DNA of 64,000 bases from Jeotgalibacillus sp. S-D1 (GTDB lineage Bacteria; Bacillota; Bacilli; Bacillales; Jeotgalibacillaceae): positions 620,001-684,000 of the forward strand of contig NZ_SMZR01000002.1 of assembly GCF_004358665.1 (NCBI RefSeq), in the 5' to 3' direction. The notes under the pieces were generated by a model. It was not told the origin of the DNA. It saw only the letters and a list, made by a program, of their open reading frames with translations, and searched no databases. Position numbers and translations under genes: made by a program. Of the stretch, positions 33,908 to 42,410 are shown one piece after another (the stretch's first letter is position 1; each line of letters starts with the position of its first letter).

Positions 33908-34564
33908 TTACAACGCTTTTTTTGATGCCAGTTGCTGTTCGTGATTTTTATTTTCCCTGTCCATCAGCCGCTGAAGAAGGATCGTACTTTGAGGAAGAGA
34001 AAGATGTACGATGGAGCCAACGAAGAAAGCCGTAATCAGTGTTCCCACTCCAACTGGCCCGCCTAAGCCAAACCCTGCAGCTAATACGACTAATTCAATT
34101 CCTCTTCGCACTCTGCTTATCCCCCAGCCGGTTTTTTCAACGACCATCATCATAACCGTGTCCCTCGGACCTGCCCCAAGATCCGCACTTACATAGATTC
34201 CAACGCCGTAACCCATTACCACAACGCCGAGGACAAAAATAAAGATAACTCCTGCCAGTGAAGAAGGCTCTGGAAGCAGCCAATTAAAAAGATCGATAAA
34301 AACGCCGACTAGCAGCATATTTAAAATAGCTCCGATTCTGGGAAGCTTTTTCGTTAGTGAACAAGTCACCAATAAAATAAGGGAACCCATAATAATTGAC
34401 CAGGTTCCAACCGTCAAACCCAATTGTTGAAACAAGCCAACATGCAGCACATCCCATGGACTAATGCCGAGCCTTTGACCCTTTATCGTCATGGTGATTC
34501 CAAGTGCTAATATCACGAGTCCCGCTAAGAAAAAAATCCAGCGCAGTCCATAATTCCGTTTCAT
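33908..34564 (-). CDS. yczE: YczE/YitT-type membrane protein
   Basis: 218 residues with five hydrophobic segments. G-I-S-P-W-D-V-L-H near residue 33 and SADLGAGPRDTVMMMVV near 126 are the YczE-family signature. B. subtilis YczE is linked to post-translational control of bacillaene/surfactin synthesis; general function is not established. It ends in a charged tail. GAAAGAAGG lies ahead of the ATG. Confidence 0.8.
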   Translation of the reverse strand: MKRNYGLRWIFFLAGLVILALGITMTIKGQRLGISPWDVLHVGLFQQLGLTVGTWSIIMGSLILLVTCSLTKKLPRIGAILNMLLVGVFIDLFNWLLPEPSSLAGVIFIFVLGVVVMGYGVGIYVSADLGAGPRDTVMMMVVEKTGWGISRVRRGIELVVLAAGFGLGGPVGVGTLITAFFVGSIVHLSLPQSTILLQRLMDRENKNHEQQLASKKAL

Positions 34565-34756
34565 TTGCCATTCCTTCTTTCAGTCCAGTTAATTCTTCGA
34601 CTAGCTAAATTGTTATTTTCATACTTTAACATAAAACGGCCCGCCGCTTCGATTAATTTATTTTAATACTGCAGAAAAATAGAGGCTGTTTGGGTGATAG
34701 ATGGTAAAGGGACTGAACTGGCAAGCATCCAGGGTGTCACCATAAAAAATCTGCAC

Positions 34757-34795
34757 AAAAAAACCCTTATGAACAAGTCTCTTGTTCATAAGGGC
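34757..34795 (-). terminator. Terminator of the general stress protein gene
   Basis: CCCTTATGAACAAG and its complement form a perfect stem, with an A-run on the plus-strand left side giving a T-tract on the minus strand. Confidence 0.85.
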
Positions 34796-34812
34796 ATCCT
34801 GTATTAATTATC

Positions 34813-35157
34813 TTAGATCGCAAAACCAGCAGGTGCGTCCTTGATCACCACAATAATTTTACCTTGATCCAGCTTGTCCTCCAGATTTTCAGCTTCTGCC
34901 GGAGTGAATCCAAGCTCTTGGAATTGTGCACGAAGCTCGTCGCCTTTTTTGCGGAACACGTTTTTCGCTGCTGTAGCAATCCCTACATCAGAAGCGCCGA
35001 CTGTGTTTGCATCTGCGTTGCCTGCCACACGTTTTGTGCGGTCGTCATCGTGAGTGATCACGTAAATGGTATCTTCATTAATGCCTCTTGTTTTAACGGA
35101 GTTAACGGCATTTACAACTTCTTCATCGTTTGAATATTCTTTGTAAAATAAGCTCAT
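34813..35157 (-). CDS. General stress protein (YflT/GSP17M-type domain)
   Basis: 114 residues. MSLFYKEYSNDEEVVNAVNS and TIYVITHDDDRTKRVAGNAD fit the YflT/GSP17M domain family, whose members in B. subtilis are sigma-B-induced. The middle (GIATAAKNVFRKKGDELR) and the acidic end resemble YflT. The biochemical role is unknown. A good sigma-B promoter lies 38 bases upstream, so induction by heat, salt or ethanol stress is likely. Confidence 0.82.
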   Translation of the reverse strand: MSLFYKEYSNDEEVVNAVNSVKTRGINEDTIYVITHDDDRTKRVAGNADANTVGASDVGIATAAKNVFRKKGDELRAQFQELGFTPAEAENLEDKLDQGKIIVVIKDAPAGFAI

Positions 35158-35194
35158 TTGTTATCTCCTCCTAAATTAGTCTACATGAAGAATA

Positions 35195-35219
35195 TTACCC
35201 GCTGATAAAGCTAGTAAAC
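35195..35219 (-). promoter_or_regulatory. Sigma-B promoter
   Basis: Minus strand: GTTTAC, a 13-base spacer and GGGTAA, close to the sigma-B consensus GTTTAA N12-15 GGGWAW. Confidence 0.72.
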
Positions 35220-35250
35220 ATAGATAACTAGAAAAAGAATTTCAAACTGC

Positions 35251-36675
35251 CTACTGCATGACAATTGGCTGCCAGAAATAAACGAACAGCACGATGACAA
35301 AAATCGCTAAAATATTCATAAAGAACCCTGCTTTCACCATATCATTAATTGTTAAATAATCCGAGGTGAAAACAGCAGCGTTTGGCGGTGTCGAAATAGG
35401 CAGCATAAAAGCACAGGATGCACTAAGAGCGACGATTCCCATGATTGCGTAAGGTTCAACACCAATGCCCAGTGCCAGTCCGATACTGATTGGGATAAGC
35501 ATATTTGAAACGGCGGTGTTAGACATGATCTCTGTCATAAACAGAACAATTGCAGCTAAAGCAATCAGGATGAGGATAAATGGCAGCGACCCCAGCCCCT
35601 GTAACAGCTCGCCAAACCAACCCGTTAAATTCGAAGACTCAAATGCTGCTGCAAGCGATAATCCGCCCCCAAATAAAAGCAGAATCCCCCAAGGCAGCTC
35701 CTTCATATCCTTCCAGACCATTAATCCTCCTTTTGCCTGTTTGGCAGGAAAAAGGAACATGGAGGTCGCACCAATCATGGAGATGGATGTATCGGAAAGT
35801 GCATACGCCGCTGGAAGAAATCCACTTGTCATCCATAGCAAACCGACGACAGAAAACACTGTTAACACGGCTTTTTCCTCATATGACATTGGTCCAAGCT
35901 CCCTCAGCTGTTCTTTTGCGAAGTCGGAGGAGATATCCTTTTGATTCTTAACTTTAAATTGGAACTTCGTTATATAAAAATACATGAAGACCAGTAACAC
36001 GAGTGTCAACGGAAACCCAAATAAAAACCAATCAAAAAACGTCACAGTCCGGTCAAGACTGTTGGCCGCTACAGCGACAAATACGGCATTTGGCACCGAG
36101 CCGATAATCGTTGCGAGACCGCCGATGGATGCTGCGTAAGCCACTGACAGAAGCAATCCTTTAGCGAAGCGCTGAAGAGATTGTTCATCCAAAAAGTTTT
36201 TCTCTTTAATTTCAGTGATTAATGCGAGAGCAATCGGGAGCATCATGAGAGCAGTCGCCGCATTGGAGATCCACATCGACAGCCCGGCGGTGGCGATAAT
36301 AACGCCCAGAATGATACGCTGACTGCCAGTCCCGACAAAGGATAAAATAAACATGGCAATTCTCTTATGTAAGTTCCACTTCTGAATAGCAAGTGCGATC
36401 GTAAAACCACCCATGTACATAAATACAATAGGGTCGGCATAAGCCATCGTTGCTGTTCTTTCCTCTGCACCGCCCGTAATCGGGAGCAGAAAAATCGGCA
36501 ATAAAGATGTCGCCGGAATTGGCATAGCTTCCGTGATCCACCATGCAGCCACCCAGGCGGTTACAGCAAGCACAGCTCTCGGTTCGTCCCCAAGACCGGT
36601 GAGAGACGGGATAAAATATAAAATGGCGAATAATGAAGGACCAAGCAGCAGCCCTATTTTTTGTCTAAGATCCAC
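35251..36675 (-). CDS. DASS/SLC13 family sodium-coupled anion symporter
   Basis: About 474 residues with 11-12 hydrophobic segments. TAWVAAWWITEAMPIPATSL and the C-terminal SASCAFMLPISTPPNAAVFTS are the two signature regions of divalent-anion:Na+ symporters, which take up succinate, malate, fumarate or sulfate. GTG 36675 was chosen because GGGAGG lies eight or nine bases upstream; the open frame continues 29 codons higher without a start signal. A cre-like site just upstream suggests catabolite repression, as is common for dicarboxylate carriers. Confidence 0.88.
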   Translation of the reverse strand: MDLRQKIGLLLGPSLFAILYFIPSLTGLGDEPRAVLAVTAWVAAWWITEAMPIPATSLLPIFLLPITGGAEERTATMAYADPIVFMYMGGFTIALAIQKWNLHKRIAMFILSFVGTGSQRIILGVIIATAGLSMWISNAATALMMLPIALALITEIKEKNFLDEQSLQRFAKGLLLSVAYAASIGGLATIIGSVPNAVFVAVAANSLDRTVTFFDWFLFGFPLTLVLLVFMYFYITKFQFKVKNQKDISSDFAKEQLRELGPMSYEEKAVLTVFSVVGLLWMTSGFLPAAYALSDTSISMIGATSMFLFPAKQAKGGLMVWKDMKELPWGILLLFGGGLSLAAAFESSNLTGWFGELLQGLGSLPFILILIALAAIVLFMTEIMSNTAVSNMLIPISIGLALGIGVEPYAIMGIVALSASCAFMLPISTPPNAAVFTSDYLTINDMVKAGFFMNILAIFVIVLFVYFWQPIVMQ

Positions 36676-36703
36676 ATGACTTTCCTCCCTTAACGTGTTA
36701 ATT

Positions 36704-36717
36704 TGAAACCGCTTACG
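36704..36717 (+). promoter_or_regulatory. cre-like site upstream of the DASS carrier
   Basis: TGAAACCGCTTACG matches 13 of 14 positions of TGWAANCGNTNWCA. It is 29 bases upstream of the GTG, consistent with CcpA repression. Confidence 0.5.
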
Positions 36718-36929
36718 AAAGTCCAAATTTATCATGAGAGAACAGAAATGTAAATATCGCATTCTATTAAATAAATTTTCATTTGGTCATTTTCGCACAG
36801 ATTTCCCAACTCATGAAAGATCATTAGCATGGAGAGGAGAGGATAAAAACCGGACTGATGCCCATGGCAGCTTTTTTACATGCAGTGAATCCTATAGTCT
36901 CCCTTTGCTGAATCCACTAAAAAGCACAA

Positions 36930-36977
36930 AAGACCCCGGCAGAAGGACGAATAAAAAGTGCCTTCTGCCGGGGTCTT
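36930..36977 (-). terminator. Terminator of the SDR gene
   Basis: AAGACCCCGGCAGAAGG pairs perfectly with CCTTCTGCCGGGGTCTT around a 14-base loop. Confidence 0.85.
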
Positions 36978-36993
36978 AGTATTAAAATACATA

Positions 36994-37779
36994 TTATACT
37001 TTCTCTTCCCACTTGTCCTTTTCTTCCTGCTTCATCATATCCTCTGTTTCCTGCGGAAAGGCGGTACGGAAGGCATGGTGATCAGCTTCAATAACTTCGA
37101 CCATTTTATCAATCATGTCCTGAGGGGGATATTGCTGATCAAGAAGCTGCCTCAAATCGTCAAACGATTCCTCCGGTGTAAAATTCTTTTCAGGGTCGTA
37201 CCATTTTTTTCTTTCTTCAAACATCCGGTCATTGAATCCAGTTTCAAATGGTCCCGGATTAATGGTTGCCACTTGGACGCCAAATTCCTCAAGCTCTGCT
37301 TTCATCGTTTTCGCAATGGCTTCGATTGCATGCTTGGAGGAAACGTATGCGCCAAGATATGGCATGCCGACAATTCCTACAATGGAACTGAGAAACATAA
37401 TTTTACCCTGCTTTTTCTCCACGAATTTTCTGGCAGCTATTTGAGCGTTCTCAAGTGTGCTGAAAACATTTGTCTCGTAAATGCGTCGCACACGGTCAAC
37501 CGGAATTTCAGCGATCGGACCGCCTTCACCAATCGCTGCGTTGGCTACGAATACATCGTAGTCGTATTCCGCAATCAGCTCCTGATCCCGCTTGCTTGTA
37601 ATATCTAATTTAATCACTTCAAGCTCCACTCCGGCTTCAGACGCCGCTTCACGTAAGCTTGTCACTTGAGAAATCACTTCAACCGAGGCAATGACATGAT
37701 GCCCCTTTTTTGCTAAACCGATTGCTGTTCCTTTACCAAGACCGGTTCCTGCCCCTGTAATAAAAATTGTTTTGCCCAT
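36994..37779 (-). CDS. Short-chain dehydrogenase/reductase
   Basis: 261 residues of classical SDR type: cofactor motif TGAGTGLGKG (7-16), N-A-A at ANAAIGEGG near 94, catalytic Ser in FLSSIVGI and Tyr-x-x-x-Lys in YLGAYVSSKHA. The substrate is unknown. The C-terminal tail is long and charged (EETEDMMKQEEKDKWEEK). AAAGGAGG precedes the ATG. It is monocistronic. Confidence 0.88.
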   Translation of the reverse strand: MGKTIFITGAGTGLGKGTAIGLAKKGHHVIASVEVISQVTSLREAASEAGVELEVIKLDITSKRDQELIAEYDYDVFVANAAIGEGGPIAEIPVDRVRRIYETNVFSTLENAQIAARKFVEKKQGKIMFLSSIVGIVGMPYLGAYVSSKHAIEAIAKTMKAELEEFGVQVATINPGPFETGFNDRMFEERKKWYDPEKNFTPEESFDDLRQLLDQQYPPQDMIDKMVEVIEADHHAFRTAFPQETEDMMKQEEKDKWEEKV

Positions 37780-37924
37780 TTACTTGTTCCTCCTTTATAA
37801 AAACATCCTTATAAAGGGAATACCCTGCTCAGCATTCCTAAAACAACCAAATATGCTCGTCATATCTAAAGAGGGATAAACCGTTTAATGGCGCAGCAAA
37901 AAATTGCCTGGAGCGTTATCGGGA

Positions 37925-38413
37925 TTATTCCTGTACTATATCCGCAAAAACTGCTTCCGCTGCCAGAAGCAGGTCCTCTACCTTTACCTCAATCTGTTTG
38001 CCTACCTGCCCCCCGCTAACCAGTACAGCCGTTAAAGATGAGGCTTCTTTTGCCAGAAAAGTGGGGTACTTTTTCTTCATTCCGATGGGAGAGCATCCCC
38101 CTTTTACATATCCCGTTACCTTTTGCAGGTCCTTAACAGCGATCATGTCAATTTTCTTTTCACCTGCCGCATGGGCCGCTTTTTTTAGGTGCAGCTCCTT
38201 TTCCACTGGCACCAGAAAAACATAATATTGTTTCGAAGCAGATTGTGTAACAAGGGTTTTATAAATTTCATCTGTTTGTCTCTCAGTCTTACGGGCTACT
38301 GAAATGCCATCATTTTGTCCGTCTGACTCGTCGTAATGAATGATGCCATAGGAAATATTAGCAGCATCGAGCTGACGCATGGCGTTTGTTTTCCCCTTTT
38401 GATTCTTAACCAA
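37925..38413 (-). CDS. YbaK/EbsC-type aminoacyl-tRNA deacylase
   Basis: About 162 residues of the YbaK/prolyl-tRNA editing fold. Family residues visible are TNAMRQLDAANISY at the start, a central lysine in VEKELHLKKAA, and GYVKGGCSPIGMKKKYPTF, which is typical of the Cys-tRNA(Pro) deacylase group. TTG 38413 follows GGTGG; the ATG at 38425 lies very close to a TATAAT and lacks a ribosome site, so the start is not certain. Confidence 0.85.
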   Translation of the reverse strand: MVKNQKGKTNAMRQLDAANISYGIIHYDESDGQNDGISVARKTERQTDEIYKTLVTQSASKQYYVFLVPVEKELHLKKAAHAAGEKKIDMIAVKDLQKVTGYVKGGCSPIGMKKKYPTFLAKEASSLTAVLVSGGQVGKQIEVKVEDLLLAAEAVFADIVQE

Positions 38414-38572
38414 ATCGACCACCATCCCGTTGTTTGAATAGTTTTATTATAGCTTATCCAAACATTTTAGGTTGAAGATCCATCACAAAAAACCTATGAT
38501 TAGTTTGATCCCCGAAATAATTTTTACGACTATAGATAAAAATAGGTTTTTAGGAAATGAAGGTGGTACTCT

Positions 38573-39961
38573 ATGCATAAAAAATCAGAAACGATAAAAG
38601 AAGTCCCTGAGGCTCAGAAAAAGAAACTAACCTTTCTTGTCTGTTTAATATTGGCCTTTACTGTGATGAACGGCACGATGTTTAACGTTGCCATCCCGGA
38701 TATTTCAGCAGATTTTGATTTATCCCCTTCTCAGGTGAGCTGGGTGATGACCGGGTATATTTTAGTTTTTGCGATCGGATCGCTGATGTACGGGAAACTG
38801 GCAGATCTCTTTCCAATCCGGACCCTGTTTACTGTCGGCATCGCATTGTTTTCATTTGGAGCATTGCTTGGCTTTCTTTCACCAAGCTTTGAGGTGCTTA
38901 TTCTGGCTCGTATTCTGCAGGCTATGGGAGGCGCAAGTATTCCAGCCCTTTCTTTTATTATCCCTTCCCGCTTTATGCCCAGCAGCCGTGGGAAAGTATT
39001 TGGCTATGTGGCATCAACAGTCGCTTTCGCTTCCGGTGTGGGACCGATCTTGGGCGGTGTTTTAGGAGGAGCCTTTAACTGGCGGTTTTTATTTATTTTT
39101 TCTGTATTTGCCGCTCTTTCAATCCCTCTGTTCAGAAAATGGCTTCCGCGCGAGGAACGGCGCTATGGTTCTGTCGATCTACTTGGCGCAGGACTGATCG
39201 CTGTTTCTGTAGCAAGCCTGTTGTTTTTTATCACGACATTTAATTATTTCATGCTGCTTGTTTTTGTCCTGTTTATCATTCTGTTTGTTTGGCGGACTAT
39301 CAAGGCGCAGGAACCTTTTATTCAGCCTTCTATATTAAAAAACAAACGGTATACGGTAACTGTATTTTCCAGCTTCTTTGGAACCGCCTGCCTGTTCGGT
39401 TTGATTTTTGTTATTCCGATTATGCTGCGTGACCTGAATACGTTATCGACCATCGGCATTGGGATGGTTCTTTTCCCTGGAGCCATTGTGAGCGGCATCC
39501 TCGGTCAGTACGGCGGACGGGTCATTGATCAAAAAGGCGGAGTGCCTGTTGTAAAAGTGGCATTAACGTTGATTGCTGCTGGCTGTCTGCTCATCTCTAC
39601 TTTTGCAGGGAGCAGCGCGCTGGTTATTTCGCTTTGTATGCTGGTCGCTTATATCGGCTTTCCGCTGATCCAAAGCTCAACAGCCGACCTGCTCACAACA
39701 ACTCTGTCAACTGAACAGACCGGAGTGGGAATTGGCCTGTTTAATCTCTTAAACTTTATGGGAGGCGCATTTGCCAGCGCCATTTTTGGCAGTGTGCTTG
39801 AAATTCAGAGTGTTACAACAAAGTTGAATATCCTCTCATCAAACGGGTCAAATGTACTTTACAGCAACCTCTTTCTAGTCTTAAGCCTGCTTGCTATCCT
39901 GACCGCTGCTGCTTTTTCTGTTTTTTACAGCAGGGCAGCACGGGAGATTGACACCCAATAA
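38573..39961 (+). CDS. MFS drug-efflux-type transporter (DHA2-like)
   Basis: 462 residues with 12-14 hydrophobic segments. MNGTMFNVAIPDISADFDLS near residue 33 and SWVMTGYILVFAIGSLMYGK are typical of the 14-TM DHA2 family. LGGVLGGAFNWRFLFIF near 160 is the motif C region of exporters. The substrate cannot be told. GAAGGTGG precedes the ATG and no regulator is linked. Confidence 0.87.
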   Translation: MHKKSETIKEVPEAQKKKLTFLVCLILAFTVMNGTMFNVAIPDISADFDLSPSQVSWVMTGYILVFAIGSLMYGKLADLFPIRTLFTVGIALFSFGALLGFLSPSFEVLILARILQAMGGASIPALSFIIPSRFMPSSRGKVFGYVASTVAFASGVGPILGGVLGGAFNWRFLFIFSVFAALSIPLFRKWLPREERRYGSVDLLGAGLIAVSVASLLFFITTFNYFMLLVFVLFIILFVWRTIKAQEPFIQPSILKNKRYTVTVFSSFFGTACLFGLIFVIPIMLRDLNTLSTIGIGMVLFPGAIVSGILGQYGGRVIDQKGGVPVVKVALTLIAAGCLLISTFAGSSALVISLCMLVAYIGFPLIQSSTADLLTTTLSTEQTGVGIGLFNLLNFMGGAFASAIFGSVLEIQSVTTKLNILSSNGSNVLYSNLFLVLSLLAILTAAAFSVFYSRAAREIDTQ

Positions 39962-40001
39962 AAAAATGCGCTTCAGCCAAACCGGCTGAAGCGCATTTTT
40001 C
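39962..40001. terminator. Bidirectional terminator, MFS gene/topB
   Basis: AAAATGCGCTTCAGCC pairs with GGCTGAAGCGCATTTT, with A and T runs on either side. Confidence 0.88.
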
Positions 40002-40002
40002 T

Positions 40003-42189
40003 TTAAAGCTTTAAATTTTTTAAAGCATCTGCCAGTGCACTATTAACCGGCTCTTCTTTATTTTGTTTTTTCATGTAATTGGCTACATCCCGTTTACCCG
40101 CTTTATTATTAGAGGATTCTTTTCTCCTCTTTTGGAAAGCCGACAGTTTTTCACGATGGCCGCAGACACAGCTGAAGGTCTGCCCTTCTCCCTCTCCGCG
40201 CAGTTCAAGTTTCTTGTGGCAATTCGGACACCGGGCATTGGTTTTTTTTGCCACGTTTTTCCGGTGACCGCACTCCCGGTCCTGGCAAACAAGCATTTTT
40301 CCTTTTTTGCCTTTTACTTCGAGCATCAGTTTCCCGCAGTCAGGACAATGCGTCCCGGTAACATTATCATGTTTAAATTTTGCGTCGCTGTTTTTAATCG
40401 TGCGGACAACTTCTTTTGTGAAATTGGTCATTTCTGCGATAAAATCGCTTTGTTTCAGGGAACCTTTTGCGATGGCTGCCAGCTTTTGCTCCCACTGGGC
40501 CGTTAAGGCAGGCGATCTTAATTCTTCCGGAACTAAATCGAGCAGCTGTCTTCCTTTTGAAGTAATAAAAATATCATTTCCTCTTTTTTCAATTAAGAAG
40601 CTGTTAAAGAGCTTTTCAATAATGTCAGCACGTGTGGCCACCGTCCCTAATCCACCGGTTTCTCCAAGTGTTTGAACAAGTTCTTTTTTCTCATTTTTCA
40701 TATACGCTTTTGGATTTTCCATAGCTGATAAAAGGGTGGCTTCATTAAAACGTGCAGGCGGCTTCGTTTCTCCTTTTGTCATTTCAACTGACTTAACTGA
40801 TATGCTCTGTCCCTGCCTTACATCTGGCAGCTGCTGGGACTGATCTGCTTCCTGCTGCTGATCCTGCTCTCTGTCATAATCGTCAAAAATGGCTTTCCAG
40901 CCTGTAACGGTAGTGATATTTCCTTTAGCCGAAAAAGTTTCTCCCGCGATTTGTACTGTGATATTCGTTTGCTCATATTCATGAGCAGGCATTAGTACCG
41001 CAAGAAATCGATTGGCAATTAAATCATACAGCTTCCATTCCTTGTCGCTTAATGTGTCAGGGAGCAGCCTTTCCTCTGTCGGAATAATGGCGTGGTGATC
41101 CGATACTTTTGAATCATTCACAAAGCGGCTGTTTGCTTTAACCGGCTTGCGCAGGATTTTAGCTACATGTGCTGCATAAGGTTTAACCTGCATGCCTTTC
41201 AAGCGCTCTGGCAATGTTTCAACTAAATCTTCAGTTAAAAATCTGGAATCTGTTCTTGGATAGGTGACAAGCTTATGCTGTTCATAGAGGCGCTGTAAGA
41301 CTGAAAGAGTCTCTTTCGCCGAAAAAGAATACCGCTTATGTGCATCACGCTGCAGTTCTGTTAAATCATATAGTGCAGGTGCATACGATTTTTTTGGTGT
41401 CTTTTTGACATCTTTTATTATCGCCTGGTTTCCTTTTAATGTATCAAGGGTTCTTTCAACCGCTTCTTTATCAAATAATCTGGTTTGACCTGACTTTTTG
41501 TCCTGCCATTGAAGAGTAAGTCCATCCAGCCTTGCCTTTATTCCAAAGTATGATTGAGGCTTAAACTCATTGATTTCCTTATCCCTCATGGCAATCATTG
41601 CAATCGTCGGGGTTTGAACCCGGCCTGTTGAAAGCTGCGCATTGTATTTGGTTGTTAGTGCGCGCGTAGCATTGATCCCCATGATCCAGTCCGCTTCTGC
41701 CCTCGCCACTGCAGATGCATACAAGGACTCGTAGCTGCGGCCATCCTTCAGATTCTTAAACCCTTCCTGAATGGCTTTATCTGTTACGGATGAAATCCAC
41801 AAGCGTTTAATCGGTTTTTTCACATTCGCTTTTTCGAGAATCCATCTGGCAACCAGTTCTCCTTCACGTCCTGCATCTGTCGCAATCACTACATCACCTG
41901 CATCTGGACGTGACAGCTGCTGCTTAACAGCTTGAAACTGCTTTCCTGTTTTCTTTATAACAACAAGTTTCATCGGGTCCGGAAGGATCGGCAGGTCTTC
42001 CAGCCGCCATGACTGATAGTCATTTCCATATCCTTCAGGGTCTGCGTGGGTGACCAGATGCCCAAGCGCCCACGTCACAATATAGCGTTCTCCTTCAATA
42101 AATCCGTTGCCTTTTTTATGGCAGTTTAACACGCGTGCAATATCGCGGCCAACGGATGGTTTTTCTGCTAATACGATCGTTTTTTTCAT
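40003..42189 (-). CDS. topB: DNA topoisomerase III
   Basis: About 728 residues, like B. subtilis TopB. The TOPRIM domain begins at TIVLAEKPSVGRDIARVL, with ATDAGREGE near 105. The active-site tyrosine is in LVTYPRTDSRFLTEDL near residue 310. The C-terminus adds Zn-finger-like Cys pairs (CPDCGK, CPNCHKK). It relaxes and decatenates DNA as a type IA enzyme. ATG 42189 was chosen from ATG-ATG, eight bases after AAAGGA; upstream codons lack a site. Confidence 0.95.
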   Translation of the reverse strand: MKKTIVLAEKPSVGRDIARVLNCHKKGNGFIEGERYIVTWALGHLVTHADPEGYGNDYQSWRLEDLPILPDPMKLVVIKKTGKQFQAVKQQLSRPDAGDVVIATDAGREGELVARWILEKANVKKPIKRLWISSVTDKAIQEGFKNLKDGRSYESLYASAVARAEADWIMGINATRALTTKYNAQLSTGRVQTPTIAMIAMRDKEINEFKPQSYFGIKARLDGLTLQWQDKKSGQTRLFDKEAVERTLDTLKGNQAIIKDVKKTPKKSYAPALYDLTELQRDAHKRYSFSAKETLSVLQRLYEQHKLVTYPRTDSRFLTEDLVETLPERLKGMQVKPYAAHVAKILRKPVKANSRFVNDSKVSDHHAIIPTEERLLPDTLSDKEWKLYDLIANRFLAVLMPAHEYEQTNITVQIAGETFSAKGNITTVTGWKAIFDDYDREQDQQQEADQSQQLPDVRQGQSISVKSVEMTKGETKPPARFNEATLLSAMENPKAYMKNEKKELVQTLGETGGLGTVATRADIIEKLFNSFLIEKRGNDIFITSKGRQLLDLVPEELRSPALTAQWEQKLAAIAKGSLKQSDFIAEMTNFTKEVVRTIKNSDAKFKHDNVTGTHCPDCGKLMLEVKGKKGKMLVCQDRECGHRKNVAKKTNARCPNCHKKLELRGEGEGQTFSCVCGHREKLSAFQKRRKESSNNKAGKRDVANYMKKQNKEEPVNSALADALKNLKL

Positions 42190-42290
42190 CATCAAAATCC
42201 TTTCATGTCCATTTCTTCTTATAAAAAGTATAACATGAGCCATTAAAATCAAAAGTCATTTGACCATTAATGAGACTGGCATGGGCATTA

Positions 42291-42327
42291 GAAAAAGCCT
42301 CTGCTGTCTGCAGAAGCTTTTTCTTTT
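42291..42327 (-). terminator. Terminator downstream of the CPA1-type antiporter gene
   Basis: AGAAAAAGC/GCTTTTTCT with an inner CTCTGC-GCAGA stem and flanking A/T tracts lies between the antiporter stop and topB. Confidence 0.7.
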
Positions 42328-42410
42328 CTCATTCCCCTTGAAAATCTACTAGCTTAGGTTCATTGGAGCGGAAATTAACCGGCCCCTTTTAAAGCGTTAT
42401 TTAATCTTGA

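Noticed and set aside
36958-37608. 216-codon plus-strand ORF
   Set aside because: It is the antisense of the SDR gene, which carries clear motifs, and it begins inside the SDR terminator.
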